Shown here in pieces: positions 15,813 through 25,032 of a stretch of DNA of 47,909 nucleotides. Below the pieces are notes generated by a model. It was not told where the DNA came from and made no database searches. It was given only the letters and a program-made list of their open reading frames with translations. This stretch comes from Cytophagales bacterium (GTDB lineage: Bacteria; Bacteroidota; Bacteroidia; Cytophagales; Flammeovirgaceae), in assembly GCA_025056215.1 (NCBI GenBank), contig JANWWC010000008.1, positions 1 through 47,909 on the forward strand. The letters are read 5' to 3'. Each line of letters begins with the position of its first letter. Positions within the stretch are counted from its first letter, which is position 1. Position numbers and translations under genes: made by a program.

Positions 15813-18047
15813 ATGGAGCAAAATATCGTGAAATTAGCACAAGAGTTCTGTTTGTTTGTAAAACATGCGCAAGCGATTGTCAAACTTTTAGATGAAGGCG
15901 CTACAATTCCATTCATTGCGCGCTATCGGAAGGAACTTACAGGAAGTGCCGATGAAGTGCTGATCACACAAGTGCGCGATAGGATTGCCCAACTTAGAGA
16001 GTTGGAAAAACGCAAAGAAACCGTTCTCAAAAGCATACAAGAGCAAGGAAAACTCACAGAGGAGCTTCGAGCTAAAATTGAAGGTGCTGAAACAATTTCT
16101 GAATTGGAGGATATTTATCTTCCTTATAAACCCAAAAGACGCACACGTGCTACTATTGCGCGCGAAAAAGGATTAGAGCCTTTAGCAACCAAAATATTTT
16201 CTCAAGAAGATTTCGATTTATTAGAGGCGTGTTTGGCTTATATTAGTGAAGAGAAAGGCGTAAAAACGATTGAAGACGCATTAGAAGGTGCGCGCGATAT
16301 TGTAGCAGAGCTCATTAGCGAAAATGCTGAAGCGCGTCGAAGAATAAGGCATCTGTTTGAGAAAGAAGGCTTCTTCATTGCGAAATTGATTGAAGGAAAA
16401 GAAGAAGAAGGTCAGAAGTACCGAGATTATTTCGATTGGTCTGAACCTATTCGCAGCGCTCCTTCTCATCGAGTTTTAGCAATGAGACGCGCTGAAAAAG
16501 AAGGAATTATTTCTTTAGAATGTGCACCAGACCAAGAGCGTGCCTTCGAAGTATTAGAAAATTTGTTTCTAAAGAGGCGCGACGCTATTGGAGAACAAAT
16601 GAAAAAAGCGATTCGAGATGCTTACAGGCGTTTTCTCAAACCTTCTATCGAAACAGAAATTCGTATTTTAACAAAACAAAAAGCAGATGCTGACGCTATT
16701 CGCGTGTTTGCGGATAACTTGCGACAACTCTTATTAGCGCCTCCTTTAGGAGAGCGAAATGTATTGGCAATCGATCCTGGTTATCGAACAGGTTGTAAAG
16801 TGGTGTGTTTGAATGCACAAGGAAAATTATTACATCACGATGTTATCTATCCGAATGAGCCTCAGAGAAAAGTAGTAGAATCTGCTAAAATAATTAAGTC
16901 GTTGTGTGAGACGTATCAGATTGAAGCTATTGCTATCGGGAACGGAACAGCCAGTCGCGAAACAGAAGCATTTGTTCGACATATCGATTTGCCTAAACAT
17001 ATTCAGATTGTAGTAGTAAATGAAAGTGGAGCGTCTGTTTATTCTGCTTCTGAGGTAGCACGTGAGGAGTTTCCTAATGAAGACGTGACGGTGCGAGGCG
17101 CTGTTTCGATTGGAAGAAGGCTCATGGATCCTTTAGCGGAACTTGTTAAAATTGATCCTCGAGCTATTGGAGTAGGGCAGTATCAACACGATGTAGATCC
17201 AATAGCGCTTAAACAAAGCTTGGACGATGTAGTGGTAAGTTGTGTGAACGCCGTAGGTGTAGAAGTAAATACAGCCAGCAAGCAATTGCTTACTTATGTT
17301 TCAGGAATTGGAGAAACTTTAGCACAAAATATTGTGAAATACCGCGATAAACACGGTCCTTTTCGTTCGCGAGAGGAGCTTAAAAAGGTGCCTCGTTTGG
17401 GAGAAAAAGCTTTTGAACAGGCTGCGGGATTCTTGCGCATTCGAAATGCCGAAAATCCATTAGATATGAGTGCTGTTCATCCAGAGTCTTACCACATTGT
17501 GGAGAAAATGGCAAAAGATTTGCAGTGCACCGTGAAAGATTTAATGACCAAGGAAGAGCTTCGAGAGCTTATCAAGCTAGAAAATTATATTACTGAAACA
17601 GTAGGCTTGCCTACTCTTCAAGATATTTTAAAAGAACTTGCTAAACCTGGGCGAGACCCAAGAAAGCAATTTGAAGTATTTCGTTTTGCTGAAGGAATTG
17701 AAAAAATTTCTGACTTAAAGGTAGGCATGAAGCTCCCTGGAATTGTGATGAATATCACAGATTTTGGCGCTTTCGTAGATATTGGTGTGCATCAAGCTGG
17801 ATTGTTGCATATTAGCCAAATTTCTGATAAAAAAATTAATCATCCTTCAGAAGTCTTGAAAGTACAACAAAAGGTAGAAGTCACTGTTATTGATGTAGAT
17901 TTGAAGCGCAATCGCATTTCTTTATCGCTCAAAGGAGAAAAAACACAGGAAGCTAAACAACTTCAAGCGCGCAACAAAGACAAGAAGAAAGAAAACTTGT
18001 CGATAGATGAAAAACTTAGATTGCTCCAAGAGAAATTCAGACGGTAG
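15813..18047 (+). CDS. tex: RNA-binding transcription accessory protein Tex
   Basis: A 744-residue protein matching the Tex family, which binds nucleic acids through an S1 domain and affects transcription and RNA handling. The order is an N-terminal helical domain with the hallmark GATIPFIARYRKE, a YqgF-type RNase H fold starting near 315 (VLAIDPGYRTGCKVV), a helix-hairpin-helix region (about 495-560, VSGIGETLAQNIVKYRDKHG) and a C-terminal S1 domain (about 638-708, GIVMNITDFGAFVDIGVH). The frame is open upstream to 15696, but that would overlap the divergent membrane protein gene; the ATG at 15813 gives the normal Tex start. Charged tail after the S1 domain. Confidence 0.95.
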   Translation: MEQNIVKLAQEFCLFVKHAQAIVKLLDEGATIPFIARYRKELTGSADEVLITQVRDRIAQLRELEKRKETVLKSIQEQGKLTEELRAKIEGAETISELEDIYLPYKPKRRTRATIAREKGLEPLATKIFSQEDFDLLEACLAYISEEKGVKTIEDALEGARDIVAELISENAEARRRIRHLFEKEGFFIAKLIEGKEEEGQKYRDYFDWSEPIRSAPSHRVLAMRRAEKEGIISLECAPDQERAFEVLENLFLKRRDAIGEQMKKAIRDAYRRFLKPSIETEIRILTKQKADADAIRVFADNLRQLLLAPPLGERNVLAIDPGYRTGCKVVCLNAQGKLLHHDVIYPNEPQRKVVESAKIIKSLCETYQIEAIAIGNGTASRETEAFVRHIDLPKHIQIVVVNESGASVYSASEVAREEFPNEDVTVRGAVSIGRRLMDPLAELVKIDPRAIGVGQYQHDVDPIALKQSLDDVVVSCVNAVGVEVNTASKQLLTYVSGIGETLAQNIVKYRDKHGPFRSREELKKVPRLGEKAFEQAAGFLRIRNAENPLDMSAVHPESYHIVEKMAKDLQCTVKDLMTKEELRELIKLENYITETVGLPTLQDILKELAKPGRDPRKQFEVFRFAEGIEKISDLKVGMKLPGIVMNITDFGAFVDIGVHQAGLLHISQISDKKINHPSEVLKVQQKVEVTVIDVDLKRNRISLSLKGEKTQEAKQLQARNKDKKKENLSIDEKLRLLQEKFRR

Positions 18048-18228
18048 TAGTCTTTGAAATTATTTACTAACTTATAGATTTTTGATACAACAAACTTCGA
18101 TAAAAGTTGATGTTAAAACTCTAAAAGAACTTTGCGCAGATTAATTAAGTGTTGAAATTACACAAGGCATCGGTGAACCGCCGTAGTTTTTTAAGTTGTT
18201 TTTGAGTAGAAATTATCTTATTCAGACA

Positions 18229-19335
18229 ATGAACAAGTATTTACTTTTAGGAGTGTTATCTTTTGCTTTAAAAGCCCAGCCGATTTCGTTTGTGGTGGTA
18301 GAAGTTCCAGTTTATGAGATAAAAACAGAACTTTTTTACACAAAGCTTGAAATGGCTTATGCGAAACATACGATTCAGAATCCGCAAGATTGGTTGCAAG
18401 ATACTCGTCCGCGAATTGTAAAAAGAGTTGACCTGGTTTTTACGAAATATCCGCAAGATACTTCTAAATGGATAACTCCATATGATAATTTGCTCAATCG
18501 AAGAGTTCGCGAAATTCGACGTTTGATTCCTCAAATAAGTGATTCAGTAAAATGGAGAATTGTTTTGCAAACAGATTGTAAAACGGAAGAGCAAGCTCAA
18601 AAGTTATTTCATGGAGCAGTTATCATGTATGATATTGAGCTTACTCCTGCTATTCAGTCTAATATTGAGTACATTCGGAATATCATATTAGGCAAATCGC
18701 CTTTTGCAGATTCTACTGCTTTTAAAGTGCTTCAGCGAAATCAGGATTGGAAAGAAATGCTCGTTGTAAATGATTGGACTGGAAGCATGTATATTTATGG
18801 CGCACAAGTAGTGTTGTGGCATCGACTTCATTTTAAACAAAAACGCATCAAACACTTAGTATTTTTTAATGACGGAAATACAAAACCTGATAGTGAAAAA
18901 CAAATTGGAAACACAGGTGGAATTTTTTACGCGCCCGCTGATCAAACTAATCTCATTATCAAAACAATGAGAGAAGTAATGCTAAGTGGACACGGCGGAG
19001 ATGTTCCTGAAAACGATTTAGAGGCAGTTTTATACGCTATTCGCCGTTTTAAAGGCGATTTTCAAACATTAGTTTTAATTGCAGATAATAATAGTAGCGT
19101 TCGAGATATCGAATTACTCCCGCTGATTGATGTGCCTTTAAGAATTGTACTTTGCGGAGTGAAAAATTCTGACATTCATCCTGATTATTTACAAATTGCG
19201 CGCGCTACAGGAGGTTCCATTCATACGATAGACAGAGATATTATTCATTTAGCTTCTTTGCAAGAAGGCGACACGATTGGAGTCGGAAAGACTGTCTATA
19301 AGGTGATGAACAACAAATTGGTAGCTGTAGAATAG
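18229..19335 (+). CDS. Secreted von Willebrand factor A-like protein
   Basis: A 368-residue protein with a short signal peptide (MNKYLLLGVLSFALKA) and no further membrane helix. The C-terminal half (about 175-350) has the metal-site pattern of a vWA domain: D182-W-T184-G-S186 in place of DxSxS, then FFNDGNT (213-218), GGDVPEND (256-263) and LIADNNS (283-289). Such domains usually bind a metal ion and mediate protein contacts. The N-terminal half is not recognised. The ATG at 18229 is preferred over an upstream TTG at 18196 because it begins directly at the signal peptide. It ends 2 bp before the next membrane protein gene, so the two are probably translated together. Confidence 0.68.
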   Translation: MNKYLLLGVLSFALKAQPISFVVVEVPVYEIKTELFYTKLEMAYAKHTIQNPQDWLQDTRPRIVKRVDLVFTKYPQDTSKWITPYDNLLNRRVREIRRLIPQISDSVKWRIVLQTDCKTEEQAQKLFHGAVIMYDIELTPAIQSNIEYIRNIILGKSPFADSTAFKVLQRNQDWKEMLVVNDWTGSMYIYGAQVVLWHRLHFKQKRIKHLVFFNDGNTKPDSEKQIGNTGGIFYAPADQTNLIIKTMREVMLSGHGGDVPENDLEAVLYAIRRFKGDFQTLVLIADNNSSVRDIELLPLIDVPLRIVLCGVKNSDIHPDYLQIARATGGSIHTIDRDIIHLASLQEGDTIGVGKTVYKVMNNKLVAVE

Positions 19336-19337
19336 GC

Positions 19338-20528
19338 ATGAAAAAGAGTCTTATCTCCTTCAAGAATTATCTAATTACTTTTTTGGTGAGCGCATGGATT
19401 TTAACGATACTTTTGAGAAGCAGCTACGCGCATTGGAAAGACTCTATAGGAGGTTTGAATTTGCACGTCGTACAAGCAAAAGCTTTTTTAGAAGGTCGTT
19501 TGGACTTTGTTTGTACTTTAAGCGATAACGCCTATTTTCGAGGGAAGTGTTTCTCGCCTTATCCGCCATTACCTGCGCTTTTTTATGTGCCTTTAGTTTG
19601 GATTGTAAACGGAGAAATCAACCGCATTAATCCGATGACTGTGGGGATTCTTCTTACAATTGCTTCGATGTATTTGGTAGGCTGTTTAGCAAAAAGGTTT
19701 TTCCTTTCTTTAGAACAATTCTTATGGTGGCTGACAGCATTTTTTTTAGGGACAGGTTACTTTTTTGCTTTTAAATACAGCACAGGGGTGTGGACAACCG
19801 CTCATGTGTTTTCTGTATTTTTTTTGTGGCTAAGTATTTATGCTGCTTCTAAGGGAAGTGCGATAGGAGCAGCTACGGGACTTGCTTGTTCATTCCTTTG
19901 CAGGCAAATGACAATTTTCAACTACTTTTTTATAGGAATCTTACTTTGGGAAAATCTTCCCAATCGAAGAGGGCGCAGTTTATTTTTCTTCCACCTAATT
20001 ATTGCGGTAGGAGTGATTGTTTATCTGATTTTTAATTATTTGAGATTTGAAAGCATATGGGAAACAGGTTATCGTTTTGTGCCTCCTTCTACGAGTTTCT
20101 TTCATAAAATGGCTTTGGAGAAAGGCAATTTTGATTGGATATATTTTGGATACAATTTTTATTACATGTTTTTTCACGGGTTTCAAATTTTTTTTCATAC
20201 TGAAGAATATTGGCACTCTTATCAATTAGATTGGAACGGAACTTCGTTGTTGGCAGCTTCTCCTTTTGTAGTAATTGCTCTTTGGGCAAATCAGAACGTC
20301 AAGCTAATAATGGCCGCTTGGTTGAGCATAGTAGCTGTTCTGATTCCTTTGCTTTGTTTTGCAAATAATGGCTGGATGCAAATCAACACTCAGCGTTTTT
20401 CGTTAGACTTTCTTCCTACTTTGTTTTGTTTGATAGCGTGGGGAATGCAAAATACCGAAATCAAATGGGTGAGGCTATTGGTAGGATATTCCGTCGGATT
20501 AAATATTCTGGCACTTTGGATTTTATGA
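19338..20528 (+). CDS. Polytopic membrane protein, possible GT-C glycosyltransferase
   Basis: A 396-residue integral membrane protein with roughly ten helices. The first periplasmic loop contains AHWKDSIGGLNLHVVQAKAF and LEGRLDF, followed by SPYPPLPALFYVP, a pattern reminiscent of GT-C enzymes of the PMT/ArnT type, where an early acidic residue is catalytic. I see no decisive catalytic motif, so the enzymatic label is an inference. It is coupled to the vWA-like gene by a 2-bp gap, and the pair may act together at the cell surface. Confidence 0.55.
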   Translation: MKKSLISFKNYLITFLVSAWILTILLRSSYAHWKDSIGGLNLHVVQAKAFLEGRLDFVCTLSDNAYFRGKCFSPYPPLPALFYVPLVWIVNGEINRINPMTVGILLTIASMYLVGCLAKRFFLSLEQFLWWLTAFFLGTGYFFAFKYSTGVWTTAHVFSVFFLWLSIYAASKGSAIGAATGLACSFLCRQMTIFNYFFIGILLWENLPNRRGRSLFFFHLIIAVGVIVYLIFNYLRFESIWETGYRFVPPSTSFFHKMALEKGNFDWIYFGYNFYYMFFHGFQIFFHTEEYWHSYQLDWNGTSLLAASPFVVIALWANQNVKLIMAAWLSIVAVLIPLLCFANNGWMQINTQRFSLDFLPTLFCLIAWGMQNTEIKWVRLLVGYSVGLNILALWIL

Positions 20529-20656
20529 AGCCAGTATGAGACTAATCTTCTATCTTAAGGTGGTCTAAAGTCTTCATGAAAAAAATTTTTAGAAAAATCG
20601 TGTGGAATTTCTTGTTTTATGCATCACATTAGTAGAACTATGGTATACCTTATTGT

Positions 20657-23600
20657 ATGAAAAAATATCGTAAGAATTTTGGCATTACTACTCTTCTCAT
20701 AGCAGGGCTCACAGTCGGATTGCACAGCGAGCAGATGGTCGATTTTGTACAAGAAATTCATCAGAACGAAATGATCCAAAAGCTAAAAAAACTTTTTGAA
20801 AACTATGTTAGCAGCTTGCCAGAGGAAAGAATTTATGTTCATACAGACAAATCTTTTTATTACCCTGGCGAAACGATATGGTTTGCGGTTTATGTGCGCA
20901 ATGGAGAAGATTTGAAGGCTTCTTGTCTTTCTGAGATAGTTTATGCAGAATGGATTAGTCCTAAAGGAACTATTGAAAAAAAGTTAGCTTTGCTAACAAC
21001 CGACGGAGTAGCACAGGGCGATATTTTTTTAGATCAAGATGCTCCTGGTGGAATTTATACTTTAAAAGTATACACTAATTGGCAACAAAACGACCCAAAA
21101 AATGTAGAAAAGCCTTATGTTTTTCAAAAAGAAGTTCAGGTTCAAAGGCTTATTTTGCCTAATCTTCTTATGAAACTCGATTTCGAGAAAGAATCTTATA
21201 CGAGTGCTGATAACGTAAAAGCATTTCTTTCTTTTCGAACTTTGGAAGATAAACCCTTAACAAAGGCAAATCTTTCTTGTTATGTATTTATAGAAGGAAA
21301 TTTATGGCGGGAGCTTGCTCTTACTACCGATGAAAATGGGAAAGCGGTAGTTTCTTTTCAACTTCCTGAAAATCTCGCTACTGCTGATGTTTTGTTGAAC
21401 GCTATTATTTCTTATCAAGGAAACAAAGAAAGCATTGCTCGCTCGGTGCCTGTTGTGCTCAATCGAATGACGGTAGAATTTTTTCCTGAAGGAGGAGATT
21501 TAGTAGCTGGATTTATGCAGAAAGTAGCCTTTCGATTGCTCAACGAGTGGAAAAAACCTGCTGATGGTGAAGGAATTCTTTTTGATGACATAGGAAGAGA
21601 AATCTTACATTTTGCAAGTTATCATCAAGGAATGGGAGCGTTTGAATTTATTCCACAGCCAGGGCGCAAATACAAAGCAAAGCTTATAAAACCTGCTGTT
21701 AATCAGGTGTTTGAGCTACCAGAAGTTTTAGAAAGAGGCTTTTCTATCCAAGTCAGCCAAGATACTGCTCTCATTACTGTTCGCATCAATAGTACAGAAA
21801 GGGAAGAAGTAGGAATTATTGGGCAGATGCGAGGTAAAATTTATTATACAAATGCTATCAAACTCAATGGAAAGCCTTCTGTATTTACTATTCCAACGCA
21901 AGATTTACCTTGTGGTGTAATGCAAATTACGTTGTTCGATGCTAAAAACATTCCGCGTGCCGAACGTCTTGTGTTTGTCAATCGGGACAAGCAACTTAAT
22001 ATTCAAATTCAAACAGATAAAACTTCTTACAGACCTCGCGAAAAAGTTACGATGACGGTTTCTGTTGCAGATGAAAGAGGATTGCCTGTCCCTGCTAATC
22101 TTTCTTTGAGTGTTGTAAACGATAAAATTCTTTCTTTTGCAGACGACAAACAAGGAAATATCTTAGCCAAGTTGCTTCTCGAACCTGATATTAGTGGAGA
22201 AGTTTTTGAGCCCAATTTTTATTTTGATAAAAAAGAACCTAAATCACTCAAAGCTCTTGATTATTTAATGCTTACTCAGGGCTGGAGAAGATTTACGTGG
22301 GAAAAAATTATCCAACAAAAACCTATTCAGATTACCTATCAACCCGAAAAGCAATTGATTACTGGAAAAGTAGTAGATATCCACGGAAAAGGAATTGCTG
22401 GTGTAAAAGTAGAGTCCGACTCTCCGAAGATAAGTACTATTACCGACAAAGATGGAAACTATAGCTTTTCTGGAATTCTGCTTTATAAGCCTTTGTATTT
22501 GAAAGCGAACCATAAAGATTTGTCGGGGGAACTCATTGTATACAGTTATGGAGTTCAGAGCAATATGGTTCTTAGAGAATTTTATCGTTTGATGCCCGCT
22601 TATATGTACAAAATGAACCAAAGAGAAAACTTTGAAATGGCAGCGCCCCTGAAGGCTAAGAAATTTCACAAACGACCTGAAGAAGATATTGCCATTGATT
22701 CTGAGAAATTTATATCAGAAACACAATCAGAACCCAACGAAAATATAAAAGAAATTCCTCATCAGATTTTCGATAATCGTATTAAAGATAAGCTTGAAAA
22801 TCAAGGATTTCGCCGTGAAGCTATTCCAGAACTATTCCAAGAAGAAGAGCAGCAGGAAGAAGTGATGTATTACCGCGCTCGTCAATTTGCTGCACCTATC
22901 TATGAAAACAAAAAAGTGGATAAGCGAACTGATTTTCGACAAACCATCTATTGGAATGGAAATCTGACGTTCGACAGAAAAGGAAAAGCTGAAATCGTAT
23001 TTTATAACTCTGATGAAGTGACTACCTTTCGCGTTATTGCTGAAGGAATTGGAATCGAAGGAAGTGTGGGGCGTGCTGAAATTACATACGCAACCTCGTT
23101 ACCTTTTAGCATAAGCGCCAAAATGCCGACAGAACTTTTATTTGGCGATAAGTTAGAAATTCCAGTGGTACTGCTTAACAACACCACTAAAAATATCGAA
23201 GGGGAACTGCAAGTGTGGGTGCCTGCTTCTTTTTTGCTCGAAGGTAGTTTGGAAAACAAAAATAAATTTTATACAAAGCCAGTGAATGTTCCAGCTAACA
23301 ATGCTATTACAGTAAAGATACCTTGTAAAATGGGAAATGTTGTAGGAGAAGACACCTTGATTATAAAATTTTTAGGCAATCAAGTAGAAGATGCTTTAGT
23401 ACAGCCTATAAAAGTTGTTCCGCGCGGTTTCCCTGCATCGCTATCGGTCTCTGGAAAGGAAATTTCTCAAAAATTTAGTTTCGATATTGTCAATCCTCTA
23501 AGCGGAAGCATCAGAGCTAAAGTTACTGTCTATCCTACTTCGTTAGCGGATTTGTTAGCGGGCATTGAAAGTATTCTTAGCGAACCTTACGGCTGTTTTG

Positions 23601-25009
23601 AGCAAGTTTCTTCTGCTACTTATCCTAATATTATGGTTTTGCGTTATTTGCAAGAATCCGATATTCAAAACCCGCGTGCGCGAGCAGATGCACTTGCTAA
23701 AATTGAAACTGGATATAAAAAACTGATTGCTTTTGAAACACCTGAAAAAGGGTATGAATGGTTTGGAGGAGTGCCTGCTCATGAAGCGCTTACGGCTTAC
23801 GGCATCCTTGAATTTACAGATATGAAACAAGTGTACAGCGGCGTAGATGAAAACATGATAAAAAGGACTATTGAGTGGCTTTTGAGTCGAAAAGATGGGA
23901 AAGGCGGATTTTTACGAGACTCTAAAGCACTCGACAACTTCGGGCGTGCTGATAGCGATGTAACCAATGCTTATATCGTGTGGGCGCTTTCTGAGGCGGG
24001 CTACCTACAAGAAATTGCGCAAGAACTGGAGAACTCTTATCGCATAGCTATCCAAACCAACGACGATTACATATGTGGACTAATAGCAAACGCACTTTTT
24101 AATGTGAAAGATGCGCGCGCTGAAAGTTTTCTAAAAAAATGGGTTCAAGCTCAACAGAAAGATGGTAGTTTTTCTCGCGCTAAGCATTCTATTACTCGTA
24201 CTACAGGTAAGGCGCTTGCAGTGGAGACTACCTCTTTGGCAGTATTAGCCATGCTTAAATCAACTGAAATTCAGCATAGCCGCGTCGAGCAAGCGATTAG
24301 GTTTATTGTTTCTGCGCGTACACCTAATGGTGGATTTGGAAATACGCAAACTACGATTATGGCTTTAAAAGCGCTTACTGTCTTTGCTAAGTATGCCAGA
24401 AGGACTACCGAAAGCGGCGATATAGAATTTTATTTAGATGAGAAACTTGTTCAAAAGCGTCACTTTGAAGCAAATGAAAAAGAAGCGATCGTATTAGAAG
24501 GAATTGAAAAGCATCTTCTAAAAGGAAAATACAAAGCTGAGATCCGATTTGCAAACTGTAAAAACCCGTTGCCTTATACTTTTGCACTTACTTATCATTC
24601 TGAGTTGCCTGTTTCTTCTAGCGAATGCAAAGTGAGTTTACAAACAGTTTTATCTCAAAAAGCTGTGAAAGTAGGAGAATCTGTGCGGTTATCTGTATTT
24701 TTACAAAACAAGTTAAAAGAAGGCCTGCCAATGACGGTGGCAATCGTAGGCTTTCCAGCAGGTACATCTGTGCAGCCTTGGCAGCTTAAAGAATTACAAC
24801 ACCAGAAAACAATTGATTTTTATGAAATTGTAGGGAATAATGTAATACTTTACTTTAGACAATTTTTTCCAGAAGAGAAGCGAACTGTTCATTTAGATTT
24901 GAAGGCAGAAGTTCCAGGAAATTACACCGCTGCCGCTTCTACTGCTTATTTGTACTATACTACTGAACATAAAACTTGGTCTCCTGGTGTTTCCATTCTG
25001 ATTGATTGA
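20657..25009 (+). CDS. Alpha-2-macroglobulin-like envelope protein
   Basis: A 1450-residue protein with an N-terminal signal or anchor segment (about 9-24). Residues 55-160 look like a macroglobulin MG2 domain (ERIYVHTDKSFYYPGETIWF). A carboxypeptidase-regulatory-like beta sandwich lies near 565-630 (GKVVDIHGKGIAGVKVES). The A2M core starts near 765 (WNGNLTFDRKGKAEIVFYNS), and the thioester domain spans about 960-1210 with C980-F-E-Q983 after PYG. In the family the thioester forms between this Cys and Gln and traps proteases; the usual second residue is G or L, here F. Bacterial A2M proteins defend the periplasm against proteases. No penicillin-binding protein 1C gene is adjacent, unlike in E. 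coli. A loose intergenic gap of 128 bp precedes it. Confidence 0.85.
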   Translation: MKKYRKNFGITTLLIAGLTVGLHSEQMVDFVQEIHQNEMIQKLKKLFENYVSSLPEERIYVHTDKSFYYPGETIWFAVYVRNGEDLKASCLSEIVYAEWISPKGTIEKKLALLTTDGVAQGDIFLDQDAPGGIYTLKVYTNWQQNDPKNVEKPYVFQKEVQVQRLILPNLLMKLDFEKESYTSADNVKAFLSFRTLEDKPLTKANLSCYVFIEGNLWRELALTTDENGKAVVSFQLPENLATADVLLNAIISYQGNKESIARSVPVVLNRMTVEFFPEGGDLVAGFMQKVAFRLLNEWKKPADGEGILFDDIGREILHFASYHQGMGAFEFIPQPGRKYKAKLIKPAVNQVFELPEVLERGFSIQVSQDTALITVRINSTEREEVGIIGQMRGKIYYTNAIKLNGKPSVFTIPTQDLPCGVMQITLFDAKNIPRAERLVFVNRDKQLNIQIQTDKTSYRPREKVTMTVSVADERGLPVPANLSLSVVNDKILSFADDKQGNILAKLLLEPDISGEVFEPNFYFDKKEPKSLKALDYLMLTQGWRRFTWEKIIQQKPIQITYQPEKQLITGKVVDIHGKGIAGVKVESDSPKISTITDKDGNYSFSGILLYKPLYLKANHKDLSGELIVYSYGVQSNMVLREFYRLMPAYMYKMNQRENFEMAAPLKAKKFHKRPEEDIAIDSEKFISETQSEPNENIKEIPHQIFDNRIKDKLENQGFRREAIPELFQEEEQQEEVMYYRARQFAAPIYENKKVDKRTDFRQTIYWNGNLTFDRKGKAEIVFYNSDEVTTFRVIAEGIGIEGSVGRAEITYATSLPFSISAKMPTELLFGDKLEIPVVLLNNTTKNIEGELQVWVPASFLLEGSLENKNKFYTKPVNVPANNAITVKIPCKMGNVVGEDTLIIKFLGNQVEDALVQPIKVVPRGFPASLSVSGKEISQKFSFDIVNPLSGSIRAKVTVYPTSLADLLAGIESILSEPYGCFEQVSSATYPNIMVLRYLQESDIQNPRARADALAKIETGYKKLIAFETPEKGYEWFGGVPAHEALTAYGILEFTDMKQVYSGVDENMIKRTIEWLLSRKDGKGGFLRDSKALDNFGRADSDVTNAYIVWALSEAGYLQEIAQELENSYRIAIQTNDDYICGLIANALFNVKDARAESFLKKWVQAQQKDGSFSRAKHSITRTTGKALAVETTSLAVLAMLKSTEIQHSRVEQAIRFIVSARTPNGGFGNTQTTIMALKALTVFAKYARRTTESGDIEFYLDEKLVQKRHFEANEKEAIVLEGIEKHLLKGKYKAEIRFANCKNPLPYTFALTYHSELPVSSSECKVSLQTVLSQKAVKVGESVRLSVFLQNKLKEGLPMTVAIVGFPAGTSVQPWQLKELQHQKTIDFYEIVGNNVILYFRQFFPEEKRTVHLDLKAEVPGNYTAAASTAYLYYTTEHKTWSPGVSILID

Positions 25010-25032
25010 ATGAAAACACCTCGGATTGTTGT

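Noticed and set aside
18160-18200. Possible terminator after tex (CGGTGAACCG with a later T run)
   Set aside because: The stem is only four base pairs with a two-base loop and the T run is several bases away, too weak to annotate.
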